Positions 9,704 to 23,300 of a DNA stretch of 64,000 nucleotides are shown one piece after another (within the stretch, counting starts at the first letter, position 1; every line of letters starts with the position of its first letter). The notes below the pieces were generated by a model, which was given only the letters and a program-made list of their open reading frames with translations, was not told the DNA's origin and did not search any database. This DNA is from Diacronema lutheri (taxonomy: Eukaryota > Haptophyta > Pavlovophyceae > Pavlovales > Pavlovaceae), in the NCBI GenBank assembly GCA_019448385.1, contig JAGTXO010000003.1, positions 1 through 64,000 on the forward strand. The letters are read 5' to 3'. The translations under genes and the position numbers were made by a program.

Positions 9704-12434
9704 TCAACGCCGGCCGCGCTTCGGCCCGCGCGCGCTGCCGCCGCCGGCACTGGCGCTGGCAGCTCCGCGGGCGGGGGTGCGGGCGCGAGAGCCGCCGCCG
9801 CCACCGCCGCCGCGCCCGCCGCCGTCGTCGCCACCGCCGTCGCCGCCGCCGCCTCCCCCGCCGTCATCGTCGTCGTCGCCGCCGCCGCCTCCGTCGCCGT
9901 CGCCGTCGCCGTCGCCCTCGCCGCCGCCGCCGTCGCCGCTGCCATCGTCGTCGTCGTCGTCGTCGCCCTCGTCGTCGCCCTCGTCGTCGCCGTCGCACTC
10001 GTCGTCGCAGTCGTCGCCCTCGCCGTGCACCATGCGCTCCTCACGCTCCCACACCTCGCCGCGCGCCCACCAGGCGAGCACGAGGGCAAAGCGCTCAGGC
10101 GTCGACGTGGTGTCGCGCCCGGCCGCGTGCGCCGCCATGTCGTGCACGTCGTAGAAGATGTTGCGCGCGGCGTTGTAGTCGCGGTGCACGGGCTTCTTGC
10201 CGCCGTTGCACGCCGGGCAGATGACGAGCGCGTGCACCGTGCGCGTGCCGCCCTTTGCCACGGGCAGGCGCGGGTTCTGCGCGAGCTCCGCGCCGCAGCG
10301 CTGCAGCCTGCCGCCCTTGGCGAGCCGCGGCATCGAGCAGTGCATCGACGTGTACGGCTCGGGCACGAAGACGGCCGCGACGCCGCGCCGCCGCAGCTCG
10401 CGCAGCAGCCCCACCTGGAAGGCGGGCGGCGCGCCCTTGGGCTGCGCGCCCTTGTGGTCGCGCAGCCACTTGCCCACGCACACGAGCAGCCGGTCGCGCG
10501 TCACGCCGTCGACACAGTGCGCCGCGATGAGCGCCTCGGCGACGCGCGCCGCGTTGGACCGCCCGCCGCTGTCGCGCCGCCAGCGCTCCTTCCGGCGCGC
10601 CGGCGCGTCGTACACGTGCTCGGCGGCGCGCTCGCGCACCCGCGCGCTCTCGCGGTGGAAGGCGTGGAACTCGCCCTCGCCGAGCACCTTGGCGCTGTGC
10701 GCCTCGCCAAGCCGCGCCTCGTCCGCCTCCACGCTGAACTCCTCGCCGCGCCCGTCCTTGCGCACGCGCCGCCGCGCCGCGTTGGTCTTGGCCGTCTCGC
10801 GCGCAAAGCCCGCGGCGCGCGCGCGCGCGCGCTGCGTGAACTGCCGCCAGACGGCCGCCCGCCCGACGTGCGCAGAGTAGGTGGTGATGTTGCCCATGTT
10901 CGGGTCGGCCGCGACGACGACCGCCGCCTCGACGTCGATCGCCCGCCGCAGCTCGGAGCCGAGCGCGACGGCGATGCGCCCGTCCGGCCGGCGCCAGCGG
11001 TGCAGGACGCCCGAGCCGCCGGCCGGCGCCTGCGCCTTCGGCACGAGGACGGTCCCGACGGCGTGCACGGCGACGCCATCTGTCACCACCGACTTGACGG
11101 GCTGCCGGCCCGGGAGCGGCACGCGCGGCAGCGGCGCGAGGCCAACCCACGAGCGCCGCGCGTGCCACGGCAGATCGGCCGGCGGCCGCTCGCGCCCGGC
11201 GTAGTCGAAGACGCGGTTGGAGATGTCGAAGCGCGTCGCAAAGACCGCGTACCTGACGCGCACGTCCGACATCGGCGGGGTGTTGCCGTTTGTGCCTGTC
11301 CACTTGATCGGCTCGCCATCGTGGTCGCGCAGGTCCAGCGCCTTGAGCCGCGCGCGCAGCTCCTTGCGCTCGTCATCCGAAAGCGTCACCCAGATGGCGC
11401 TCGCGGCGAGGCGCACGTTGCGCGGCACCTGCGCGCAGCGCGCGGCGCGCGAGCGCGCGGGCGCGTGACCAACCTGGCCGCGGGGCGGCGCGCACGGCGG
11501 CGGCGCGCGCGCTTGGGCGCTCGGCGGCGGCAGCGGCAGCCACGCCTCGCGCGCACATTGTGCGTGCGCAGCGGCGCCACATTGTACCGCGGCGGCCGTC
11601 CGGTCAGCTGCGTGTGGATGTGCGCGAGCCGGCAGAGCAGCGCCTGCCCCTCGGCCACGTGCTGCAGGGTGCGGATCTGCACGAGGAAGTAGCGCGTCGT
11701 GTGCCGGTCGTAGTTCCACCTTTTCGTGGGCGTGCACTTGTAGTCGATCTTGTGGAGGACCATGTCGGGCAGGTGGCGGTCGAGCGCGGCGGGGCAGCCG
11801 ACGCGCGCGCCCTCCACGTCGCCGCGCAGCAGCCGCTCGCACAGCTCGCGCACGCGCGCGTTTCGCTGCATCTCGGGCAGCGCGACGAGCGCCTCGTCGC
11901 GCTCGACTGCCGCGCGGACGACGTCGCGGAGCAGCCCGTTCACGACGCGCGATGGATGCATCAGGCACGCGGTGGACACCTGCGTCGCCTCCGCCTCGAG
12001 GATCTCCGTGAGGCCCACCGCGCAGACGGGCTGGACGCCCTCGGCCATCTCGCCGACGGCGCGCGCCGTCGCCGCCTTGGTCTGCGCGGCGGCTTGCTCG
12101 GCGGGCTTGCCTCGGGGCGCTGCACCGTACGTGCTCTCGTCCTTGTGCCAGCCGATGGCCGAGAAGATCGCACGGACGGTTCCCTTGTCCATCGTGGTCG
12201 ACGTGTGCACGCTGGTCGACGGGCCGCCCGACGCCGCGCCGACGGCCTGCGCGCTCGCCACCGCAGCCTCGTCGCGCACCACCTTGTTGATGACGCGGTA
12301 CGCCTGTGTCGTGAGCCTGTGCACGGCCGCCGCGATGCGCCGCAGCTCCTTCCGCGCACCGGGCTGCGCCGTCACCGCCTGCGGCCCCGCGTTGAGCGTC
12401 GAGCGCTTGACCACGAAGCCCGGGAGCACGCTGA
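9704..12434 (-). other. Fanzor (TnpB-like RuvC nuclease) domain
   Basis: This is the C-terminal module of the giant protein, interrupted by the 128-base intron at 11556-11429. The helical N-terminal part begins near VSVLPGFVVKRSTLN. RuvC-I is VVAADPNMGN, with the catalytic Asp codon at 10904-10906. RuvC-II appears as VPEPYTSMHCS, a Glu directly before the TS-x2-C motif, as in the rearranged Fanzor active site. A zinc ribbon follows (MHCS... QRCG... CPAC). RuvC-III is HRDYNAARNIF, with Asp at 10178-10180. All three acidic residues are present. Fanzors are RNA-guided DNA nucleases carried by eukaryotic transposons and some giant viruses. After the core comes a Gly/Asp-rich acidic tail of about 90 residues ending GPKRGRR. 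Confidence 0.8.
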
Positions 12435-15400
12435 CGCGCGTGCGCGCCGTCGCGCCGCCGGCGGCGCGCGCGCTCGGCGCAGCGGGCTCGTCCACGCGCG
12501 CGCGCTCGACGCCGCGCGCGCGGGGAACGCTCGGCGCGCGCGCGCTCGCGGCGTCGCGCGCGCTCGCGGCGGCACCCGCCGCGGCGCGCTTGCCCGCGGC
12601 GCCCGACTCGCCGTGCGCGCGAAGCGGCGCCGACGCCAATGCCGACGCCGCGCCCGCGCCGCCGCTGCCGCTGCCCGATACGCCCGCGCGCCGCTTCTGC
12701 TCGTCGCGCGTCTTGCGGAACTGGGCGACGAGGTCGCTGCTCACGTTGGCCTCAGGCTCCCACGTGTCGGCGCTCTCGTCGTAGCCCCGCCACCTGATCC
12801 GGAACTGGAACGTCACCTTCTTGCCCGCCTTGCGGCGCTCGTCGACGACCGCCTCGACCTCGTACGTGCGCGCCTCCTCGTCGACGCTCGCGCCCGCCGC
12901 GCTCGCGCCCGTGTCCGGCCACCCAGCGACCGTGCCGCCCAGCCTCTCGGCGGCCGCGCGCAGCTGCCGCTCGCGCTGGGCGGCCGCGGCGCCTCGCGCG
13001 ACCAGCGCGGGCAGCATGCCCGCGCCGCCCGCGAGGCCGTGCGCGCCGACGCTGGCGGTCATCAGCGCGTCGAGGCACGCGAACGTTGCGAGCGCACGCG
13101 CGCCATCGTCGCCGCCGCGCGGCTGCGAGCGCACGACGGGCGATGGCCGCGGCTCCCCCTCGGCCGCGAGCAGCGGCCAGATCGCACTGGCCAGCGCGAC
13201 GGCATGCGCGCCGACCGCGACGGCCACGTCCGCGTCGAGCGGCGCAAAGTCGTAGCGCACGAGCGCGGCCGGGCGCGAGTCGTCCGTCGGCCGGTCGGCG
13301 ACGAGCAGCCCGACCTGGCGCGGCGGCTCGCCGGACGGCGCGGCGACGGGCACGCAGAGGAGCACGACGAGCAGGCGCGGCGTGCCGCCGAGCAGCGCGC
13401 GCGCGGCATCCGCCCCGTCGGCTCCGCCGCGCGCGGCCGCGGCGAGCAGCTCGGCCGCGCGCGTCGGGCCCAGCGCCGTGCGCGCGTCCTTGCGCGCGCG
13501 TGCGCGGGCCGTGTACGCGGCGCAGGCGTCGTCGAGCACCGCCGCGCTGGGCGCGGTGCCAGTCGTCGCCCACGCGCGCAGCGCGTCGCGCACCCGCGTG
13601 AGGATCGCCTGGTCGACCGCCGCCTCGCCGGCAGCGTGCGCCGGCGCGCACGCCGGCGGTGCGGCGGCAGGCGCGAGCGCGGGCGCGCCGTCGGCGCCGT
13701 CAACGCCGACGGCGCCGTCGGCGCGCCGCCACGCGAGCTTCGCCTCGATCTGCTGCCGGACGGCGTGGCAGTGCCGGTCGATGCCGCGCGCGTCGTCGAG
13801 CGCGGCCAGCGCGTCCTCAGCGGCGGGACGGCCGCTCGCGTCCGCGACGGCCTGCAGGCAGAGCAGCGCGGCCGCACGCGCGTTGCACGCGCTCTGCGGC
13901 TCGGGCGCGAGCGCGAGCTCGAGCTCGAGCGGCGACGCGCCTCGCGCCGCGGCGATCGCGTCCATCAGCACGTCCAACCGCTGCACCAGCGCCCTGTGCG
14001 CGTCGCGCGGCGCGCCCGTCGACGGCGCGCGCGAGCGCGTCGCCAGGAGCCCGAGCGCGCGCGCCGGCGCGCCCGCCGGCGTGTGCAGCACGAGCAGCGC
14101 CGCGCCCGCCAAGCTCGCGTTGCGCGTGACGAGCGCGAAGATGCGCGTCGCCTCGTGCGCGCCCACCGACGCCCAGATCGCAGCGCGATCGGCGTCCGTC
14201 TGCGCGTCGCACAGGTCGCGCACGTCGTCCGGCGCGAGCAGCGCGCCGCCGCCGGCGGAGCGCGCGACGATCGCCCGCGCCTCCGCCACGAAGACGGCCT
14301 GCGGCAGGTCGGCGTGGCGCGCGTCGACGATGGCGCGCGTCGCGTGCACGCCGAGCTCCACGCCGCGGTAGAAGGCGCGCGCGTTGGCCGCGCGCGCGTG
14401 CGCCGGCCGTCCGTCCGCGTTGCGCCTCGCGCGCGCCTGCTTGCTCGTGCGCGCGAGGCCGTCGCGTGGCGGTGGCGGCAGCGTGGCGAGGAAGCGCGCG
14501 GCGGGCGGCGGCGCGCGCACGCCGCGCTGCCGCCGTGCGATGGCCGCGAGCCGCCGGCCCGCCGCGCTGCCGCCCGCGCCGACGTGCTGCCGGCGGCCGA
14601 GCGCCGCCGGTGGCGGCGGCGGCGGCGGCGCGGCGGCGGGCGGCGGCGCGACGGCGGGCGGCGGCGCGGCGGCGGGCGGCGGCGCGGCGGTGGGCGGCGG
14701 CGCGGCGGCGGGCGGCGGCGCGGCGGCGGGCGGCAGCGGCGGCGGCGCGGCGGCGACGGCAGCACCAGTCGGCTTGTCCGCCCACGCACCCGAGACTCTG
14801 TCCCAGACCTTGCCCCATGGCGCGCGCCCACGCGGCCGCGCGAACTGCCCCGGCTCGAGCGCCTGGCCGCGCTTGGCGGCGGCGGCGGCGGCAGGGGGCG
14901 GGCGGCCGGCGCGCCAGTCGAAGACAGGTGCAACCGTGGCGGCAGGCGCCGAGTGCCGCGCGTCGGTCACAGAGCGCGTGGTGCGCGCGGCGACCGTGGC
15001 ACGCCTGGCAGGCGGGCGGTGAGCAGCGCCCGCCGGCGCGCCGGCGGGCGCGGCCGCCTCGAGCCCGGCGGAGGCGCCGCGCTTGCGCTTGCGCGTGCCG
15101 CCGCGCGTGCGCCTGCGCGCGCGCCCGCCGCGCGCCCGTTCGGCCTGCGCGTCGCCAGCCGCGTCGCCGGCCGCGTCGCCGCGCCGCACGTAGACGACCG
15201 CGAACGCCTCCTCGCCGGTCCCGTCGACGCCGCCGCGCGCGCGGCGCAGGACCGACCGCCACTGCAGCCGCCGCGCGCGGCCGGGCTCGCACGCAAACCA
15301 GCGCCCACCGCGCCTGACGACGGCCACAAAGTCGTCGTCGCGCCGCCCGCGCCGGCGCGTGCGCAGCAGCACGCACTGCACGTCGAGCCAGCCCTCGTGC

Positions 15401-18400
15401 CAGTCGGCCGTGCTGGGGGCGACGCGAATCGACTGCGGGAGCTCGACGCCAAAGCCGGCGAGGCGCACGATGTGCGCGACGATGACGCTCGAAATGGCGG
15501 GGGCGCTCGACGGGTCGCCCGCTGCAGCGAGCACCGCCCCGCCCCAGTGCTCACGCGTGACGCAATCCGCGTCCTCGACGTGCACGTGCGCCACGCTCGC
15601 GCCGAGCTGGTGCAGCAACGCGCAGATGTCGGCGTCGACCGTCCTCTCCTCCTCGGCCGCCTCGGCCGTGCCGCGGGCGGCGGCGTCGCCTGCCGGCTGC
15701 CCGAGGTACGCGATCGCCCGCTCGACGGCCGCGCGCTCCGCACGCGCTGCGCTGTCGATCGCCGCATTGCCGACGGGCGCGCGCAGCGCCGCGATCGCGT
15801 CTTGCAACGCCGTCGCGTCGCCCGTCGCCGCCGCCGCCGTCACCGCCGCCGCGCTCGCGGTGCCGTGCGCGACGGCGTGCAGCGCGGCGGCGCGCGCGGC
15901 GGGGATGCGCCCGTCCAGCGCGAGCACGAGCGGCGGCCCGGCCGGCGTCTGCTGCCGCCGGTGCCGCCGGCTCGCAGCCGGGTGGTCGGCGCGCGCGCGC
16001 TCGAGCCGCGCGCGCCGCTCGACGACGCGCGCCCAGAAGGCCTGCACCCTCGGCTGCGCGAATGCAAGCCAGCCGGCGCCGCGCGTCACGACGTGCACGA
16101 CGATCCGGTCCTCGTGCCTGAGGTACTGCACGTAGAGCGCTTTGCTCACGCCGAGGACGTGCATGCCGAGCTGCAGCTGATCGCGGTGCGGCTGCGGCGG
16201 CCCGTCCTCGTGCGCCGTGGCGCCCGCCTTGGTGAGCGTCTTCACCTCGACGAGGACCTGCTCGTTGTTTTCGGGGAGGATGGCGAGCCCGTCCGGCGAG
16301 AAGGCGAACGGCGCGCTCTTGTCGTGCGGGTCCGCACGCACCATCGGCAGGTTGCACACGACGGTGATGCCGTACGCGGCCGCCAGCTTGCGCAGCGCGA
16401 CGGCCTCGCCGAGGATGCCCGCGGTCGTCGCCTTGGTCCGCACCTCGCGCCGCCGCCGGTGCACGTACTCGTCGGTGAGCGTCTCGTGCGCGACGCCGGC
16501 GTTGTCGTTCACGACGTCGCCAACCTTGCTGCCCGTGACCTCCTCCCATCGCTCGTCGTGCCAGCGCGGGCTGCGCTGCGCGGGCGCGCCCGCGCCGACG
16601 GCGTCGAGCACGCGGCGCAGCGCTGTGCCGTCGGGCGCAGCAGGCACGCGCGCGCGGTCCTGGGCCTCGCGAGCGTCGAGGACGCGGCCCGTAGTGGAAT
16701 CTTGGGGTAGGTCGAGCTTGCTCGCCTCGCCGTAGCGGCTCTCCAGCTGGCGCGGTGCGTCGGCAGGGCCGCCGTCCGTGCGCGCACCCGACGCGCCCGC
16801 CAGTGCACGCGGCGCAGCGTCCGAGGCGCCCGCCGCGCCCGCGCCGCCGCCAATCGCGCCAGCGCACGCGCGCGCCGCGACCTGCGGACGGCCAGCCGCA
16901 GGGACCTCGTCCGCTCGGCCGGCCGCTGCGTCGGCCGTCCGCTTGGCCACCTCGCGCACGTCTCCGAGCGCGAGCGTGGCTGGCGCCGTCCAGCTCCCGT
17001 TGCGTTTGTCCCAACATTTGAGCAGCCCGCCAAGGAAGGGCGTGCCCGTCGGGCGGTCCTCGGGCACCTCCGCCAGGATCGCGTCGACGCGCAGCGCGGC
17101 CGCCACATCGCAGAACGCGCGCGCGGCGCGCGCCATCCGCTCGGCGCGCGCGCCGCCGTCGTCCGCCGCGCGGCGGATGGCGTGGCTCACGTGCGCGACG
17201 CGGAGCGAGACGACGGCGTGCGCCGGCGCGTCGGCGCCCGTGCCGAGCGTGTGCCGCCGGATGGCCAGCTGCCCATCGCCCATGCGCGGCGGCAGCGACG
17301 CGCACGCCGCGACGGTCGTCGTGCCGGCCGCGCTGTCGCACAGCCAGCTCGCCTCGCCGCCGCCCGCAAACTCAAAGGTCGCGAAGCCCTCGCGGCCGAA
17401 AAGCGCGACGAAGTGGTCGAGCACCGCCTTGTTGATCGCGCGCGCCGCCGGCCGCGTCGATGCGCCGCGGGCAGCGCCACCCGCCGCGCCGCGCGCATCG
17501 CTGCACGTCGCAGGGCAGGTGCAGCCGGACGCGCGCACGCCGTCCGACCGCGTCCGCGGCAGCTCGAGCTCGCGCACCTTGGGGCAGAACCAGAGCGGGT
17601 TGGACGCCTCGAGGCACAGCACGACGAGCCGCCCGTCCGTGCCGGCCAGCGCGCGCGCGTCGCGCAGCAGCTCGACGGCGAGCTCGGACGTCGCCGCGTG
17701 CACCGCCGGCTCGCCCGTCGCGCGGTCGGGCGGGAAGAGGCCGCCGCCGACGAGCGGGCTGGGGCAGCGGCCGAGCATCACGAGCAGCGGCGGCGGCGGC
17801 GTCTGCGGCGCCTGCTGCCCGACCGCAGCCGCCGTCAGCCCGGCCAGGTCGGAGCTCGTGCGGAGGGCCTTGAGCGCGACGCGCGAGCCGGTGCCCGCCT
17901 GCTCGGAAAACGTGGCGAGCATGGCGCACGTGCTCGCCCTCGCGCCGCACTGCCAGCTGACGCGCGCGAGGAGGCCTTCCAGCGTGTCGTTTTCCGCGCG
18001 GCCGCGTGACCGCGTCGAGCGCCGCCGGGCCGAGCTGGAGGCTGCCGGGCGTGACGCACAGCACCGCCTCGTGGTAGGCGCGCAGCAGCTCCCTCGGCAG
18101 CTGCTCGGCGGGCGTCGCCGCCTGCCCGCCCACCCACCGTGCACCGTGGCCGCCGTCGCCCGCGCCCGCGAGCCGGACCGCCGGCCCGCCCGTGATCGCC
18201 GAGGTCGGTGGCGTGCCGAGCGCGTCGACGAGCGCGCGCACGGGCGCGACACGCCTGCGCGCAGCGTCCGCGCCGACGGCGAGCGCGGCGATCTGAGCGC
18301 CGTCCCATGCGCGCTCCCTCGCGTCGTCCCGCGCGGCCGCCGGCGCGGCGCCCGGCCGCGCGCCGGGCGGCACCGCGCACGCCGCCGCGACGACCTCCGC

Positions 18401-20278
18401 GCGCGCGCCGGCGGCGTCGGGCGCGTGCAGCTGCGCGAGCGCGCCAAAGAGCGCGGCGGCCGAGCGGTAGCGGCCGTGCGCCGCGACGAGCGCGTAGAGC
18501 ACGCGCAGCGCGGCCACGCCCGCCTGGTCGGGCGCGTCGTCAGCGATTTGCTCGACCTCCCACGTGCGCGTGGGCGGCGGGCTGCCGTCGGCCGGGTCCG
18601 GACGCAGCGCCCACGCGCGCTCGACGATCGCGTTGAACACGCCGTGCGCGGCGCCCTCGTCAAACTCGGCGGCGCCCGCCGCGTGCGCGCACCACCCGTG
18701 CACGCGCGACGTGGGCGCGTCCACGGCGCGCTGCACGACGAGCACCGCCGGCCGGTCGACGCAGCCGAGGCTCACCGCCGCGTGCTTGCCCTCGAGCAGC
18801 GCCGCCGCCGCAGCCTCGACCAAGGCGTCATCAGGCGCGTCGCCGACGACGACGGCACAGCCGTCGCCGTACTCGGCCTGCATCGCGGCGACGCACGACG
18901 CGACAAAGTCGCCGCCCGCGGCCGCCGCGTGTCGCGCCGCCAGCATCCGGCGCGCGATGGCAAGCCAGACGTACTCGGCCGGCGCGCGCGCGGCGCGCGC
19001 GCGAGGCGCGCCGGCCGCGCCGCGTGCGCCCGCGCGTGCGCCTCCAGCGGCCGCAACGGCCGAGGCGGCTGGAGCGGCGGTGAGCGTGCGCCGCGCGCGC
19101 TTCGCCGGCCGCGTGATGGGCGATGCACCCGCCATCGCACCGCCCGCAGCAGCCGGTGCGGCCGCCACAGCGCCCGCCGCAACGCCACTCGTCACGACGC
19201 CCGTGGCGGGCGGCGCGGCGGCGGACGTGGCCGCCTCGACGGGCGTCGCGCAACTACCGCCAGCGGTCGCGGACGCGCCCGGCGACGCGTCGGCGAGGAG
19301 GTGGCGCAGCACGCCGCGCGCGAGCGCGACTCGCACGGCGAGCGTCAGCGCGCGCAGGCGGTCGGAAGGCGAGGCGTCGCGCTCGGCGTCGGCGGACGTG
19401 GCGGCAGCAGGCGGGGCGGCGGGCGGCACGGCGGCGGGCTGGGCGGCCGCCGGCGCAACCTCGTCGGCCTTGGCCAGCCAGACGAGCCCGGCGACTGCGA
19501 GCACGACGCTGTACGCGCCGACATCGTCACCCGCAACGCGCGCCAGCCGGGCGTGGGCGTCGGCCTCGGACACGGCGACGTGGAAGAGCACGTCGTCGCG
19601 GGCAGCTTGCTCGGCAAACTGACGCAGCTGCTTGGCCATCGTCACGCCGGCGACGCACGCCTCGCCCGCCTCTGCCTCGACCTGCTCGTCCTGGCCGATG
19701 GCGGACGCGCCGGCCTCGGCGCCAGCGTCGAGTGTCCGGCGGCGCTCGAGGGCGAAGCCACGCACACAGACGCGCTGGAGGCCGCCGAGCGCGCCCGCCT
19801 TCTCGTGCAGCGCGCACGACAGCTCGACCACCGAGTCCACGCGCCTCGCGGCGGCGCCCCCCCGCTCGCCGCGCGTGGCCGCGCGCACGACGAACACCGT
19901 GAATTGCGCGCGCTTCGCCGCGCGCGCCGACGCGCACGCGTGCTTCAGGAGCCGGCAAAGCGCGGGCCTTTGCGCCGCTGCGCCCCGCGTGCACAGCAGC
20001 AGTTGGCCGCGCTCGTCGCCCAGCTCCTGCTCGACGGCGGCCTCGAGCGCGTCGTCCGTCAAATCGCCGTGCTCCGTCGAGGCGAGCGCGCGCGCAGCCG
20101 CGAGCGCCAGCTCGCCTGCGCCCGCGCGCCGCCGGCGGCGCGCACCGGCGGGCGCGTGCGGCGCCGACGCGTGTGACGACGCCGCCGCGTCCGCGCGCGC
20201 ACACGCGGCGCGCAACGCCTCACGCGCCGAGGCGGCCGCGCGCGCCCTGGGCGCGAGCTTCAAGAACGTGCGCGCGGC

Positions 20279-20354
<76 letters not shown>

Positions 20355-23300
20355 TCGCCCGCGTCGCCGGCCGGCGGCGGCGGTGGCGGCGGTGGCGGCG
20401 CGGCCACGGCGGCGGCAGCAGCGGCGGCGGCGGCGGTGGCGGCGGCGGCGGCGCCCAGCGCGGGCGGCGGCGGCGTGGCGGCGGCGGTGGCGGCGGCGGT
20501 GACGCCAGCGGCGGCCTTGGCGCCGCGCGTCTGCGGCGGCGTTTCGGCGCCATCGGGGCTGCCCCCGCCGCGCACCGCGCTCGTGACCGCGCAGACGCCG
20601 CCCGGCGCACGATCGCTGGCCGCGCCGGTCAGCGCGACGCGGAGGCGCTCGCCGACAGCGTACATGTCCGCCACGCTGAACGTGCGCGGCGCGGACGAGC
20701 AGCCCGCCGCGGCGAGCGCGTCGTTGAGCGCGCCCACTATCGCGAGGCCGCACGTCGCGCCACGCTGCGCCGCCTCGTTGAGCAGCAGCGCGCGGCGCAC
20801 GCGCGAAATGTCGAGACCCGCCGCGTGCAGCGTGGCAGTTATCGCCTTGGCGAGCATGAGCGCCTGCCTGCAGGGCGACGCGAGCGTGTCGACGAGCACC
20901 GCGTCGTAGCGATGCTCGCCCGCGCGCGCGACGCGCACAAGGCGCAACGCGGTGAAATGGCCGGAGGCGAGCTGCGCGCCGTCGTCACCGCCCGCGCCGC
21001 CGCGCTCGTCCGACGGGCTCCACACGCCGATGACAGCCTGCGTTGTCGCCTCGCTGCGCAGGCGGTGCAGCAGCGCGGCGCGGTCGGCGTCGTCCTGAAA
21101 CACCGCGGGTTGCGCGGCGAGCGGCACGTGGCAGACATGCCCGCCGCCGGCCTGCCCGTGCACGCGCAGCACGACCTCGCAGCACGCGTCGACGGTTGAG
21201 GCGAGCATGTCGCCGCTGGCGATGCGCTCCACCTCTGCCTGCGGGAGGCCGGCGCTCGCGGCGGCGGCGGCCAGCCGGCGCGCAGCCGCGTCGCCCGCCC
21301 ACGCAAGCAGCGCCGAGTTGGCGGGTTGGAGGGGAAGCTCAAGGGCGGCTGGTTCGGTGGCGGTAGCCTCGTTGGCAACGGGCACGTTGGCGGTGCGCGC
21401 GTTGGCGGCGGGCGCGGCGGCGATGGCTGGTGGGGCGGAAGACGCGCCCGCGGCGGCGGGCGCGGACGCGGCAGCGGCAGCGGCTAGTGGGGCGGGGAAA
21501 ACGCCGTCGGTGGCAGGCGCGGAGGCGAATGCAGGAGCAACTAGTGGGGCGGGAAAATCGGCGGCAGGCGCGAAGGCGGATGCAGCAGCGGCTAGTGCGG
21601 CGGGGAAAACACCGTCGGCGGCAGGCGCGAAGGCGGATGCAGGAGCGCCCAGCGGGGCGCAGAAAACACCGTCGGCGGCAGGCGCGAAGGCGACAGCAGC
21701 AGCGGCCAGTGGAGCGGAGGCGCAGGGCCACGCGCGCGCCAGCCGTGCAAGCCCAAGCCGCGCGCGAGCGACGCACGCGCCGATGGCCGAGGCGGCGGCG
21801 CAGGCCACGACGTGGCCTGGCACCGGTGTGGCCAGCCGCTCGCGGGTGTGCACGTCGAGCCGCGCCCCACGCCAAGAGCGGCGGCGCGCTGAACGGAGGC
21901 GCGCGACCCCGATCGATCCGCCCGCGCACGCGCGCGCCGGCTCAGTGTGGCCAACGCGCGCCGCTATGCAAGGCGCGCGCGCGATAACGGCGGCTGTCGG
22001 CCGTGGCGTGCGCGTGGCGGCGCCGCGGCGACGGGCGCGGCACACGAGCCGCTCGGGCGCGCCGCCGCCGCGCGGCACGATGTCGAGCAGCACGGTCACG
22101 CCGCGCGCGCGCGCGACCGCCGTGCACGCGAGCCGCACGGGCAGCGGCGGCCCGTCCGGGCGCGCGAGCGCCGCCACCTCGGCGTCGGTGAGGCTGTGCA
22201 GCTCGCGGCGCGCGCGCGCGAACGCGGCGATGTCCGCGCGCAGCTCCGCGTCCGTGCCGAGCGCGGCACGCGCGTGCACGGGGAGCGACGCGCGCAGCGC
22301 GTGGAGCACGCCGCCGCGCGCGCCGCGCGGCGCCGGCGCGCGCTCGCGCTCAGCGCGCGCGGCGCGCGTGAGCTCGCGCACCGCGCGCGCGAGATTGCGC
22401 CGCGCGGCCGCGACGGGAGGGCTAGGTGCGCGCGCGCGCCGGTTGTAGCGCGGCCGCGCCGAGTCGAGGGGCGGCGGACGCGGTGCGTACGCCGCGGCGC
22501 GGCCCGCGCGCCAAAAGGCCGGCGGCGGGCGCAGCTCCGTCGCGTCGACCGCGGCCGCGAGCGCGCCGAGCGCGGCGTCGCTGTCGCCCGCCGCGTCGGC
22601 CGCGTCGACGAGCACGAAGAGCGCGCCGAGCGCGCGCGACGCGGCCGCCTGCGCGGCGGTGGGGCGGGCGCAGGCAGCGACGCATGCGGCCGCCATGCCG
22701 CGCGCCGCGGCGAACGCCGGTGACGTGACGGCCGCGCCGATGGCAACGGCGGCGGCGGCGACGGTGGAGGCGGCAGCGCCGGCGATGGAGGTGGCAGCGG
22801 CGGCGGCGCTTGCCATCGCGCGGCGCGCGAGACGCGAGGCGCCACCGACCGCCGCCGCCGCAGCGCGCGCTGCGCGCGCGCCGGTGGCGCGCATCGTCGC
22901 CGCGCCAGGCGCCGCCGCGCCGACGCCGCCGGCGCCCGCGCCGTCGCCGCTCTCGGCCGTGCAGGGCTCCGATGGCGAACCCGGCGTGCGCTGGCGCGTG
23001 ATGCGCGCGCCGAGGCGCGCGCTCCGCGCCGCGCGGCCGGCGACGTCGAGGAAGCGCCGTGCGCGCGCCGCGCGCAGGCCACGCGCGCGCGGCGGCGCAC
23101 CGACAGGCGCCGAGCGCCGCGGCGCGCACGCCGGCGCGTCGCTGTCGGGTTGCGCAGCGCGCGCGCGGGAACTCGGCGCGGCGTGTGCGGGCGGCGGGCG
23201 CGCGCCCGCGCGGCGCAGAGGCGCGAGGCGCCGGCCGCAGACGAGGCGTGTGCGCAACCAGGACGGCGAGGGCCGCAGGGCGCCGTCGACGTCGCGCATC

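Noticed and set aside
9780-10030. Plus-strand proline/serine-rich protein
   Set aside because: The CCG/TCG-rich stretch is the reverse of the Gly/Asp acidic tail of the Fanzor protein, continuous with its domain.
9704-11428. Bacterial IS605-type TnpB from contamination
   Set aside because: The gene is spliced, GC-rich like its host surroundings, fused to a chromodomain, and has the rearranged Glu position typical of Fanzors; no TnpA-type transposase is nearby.
11560-16710. A plus-strand open frame of about 1,700 codons opposite the giant gene
   Set aside because: It is Arg/Ala-rich with no motif. The minus strand over the same bases holds the YqaJ, chromodomain and Fanzor motifs. Open antisense frames are expected at this GC content.
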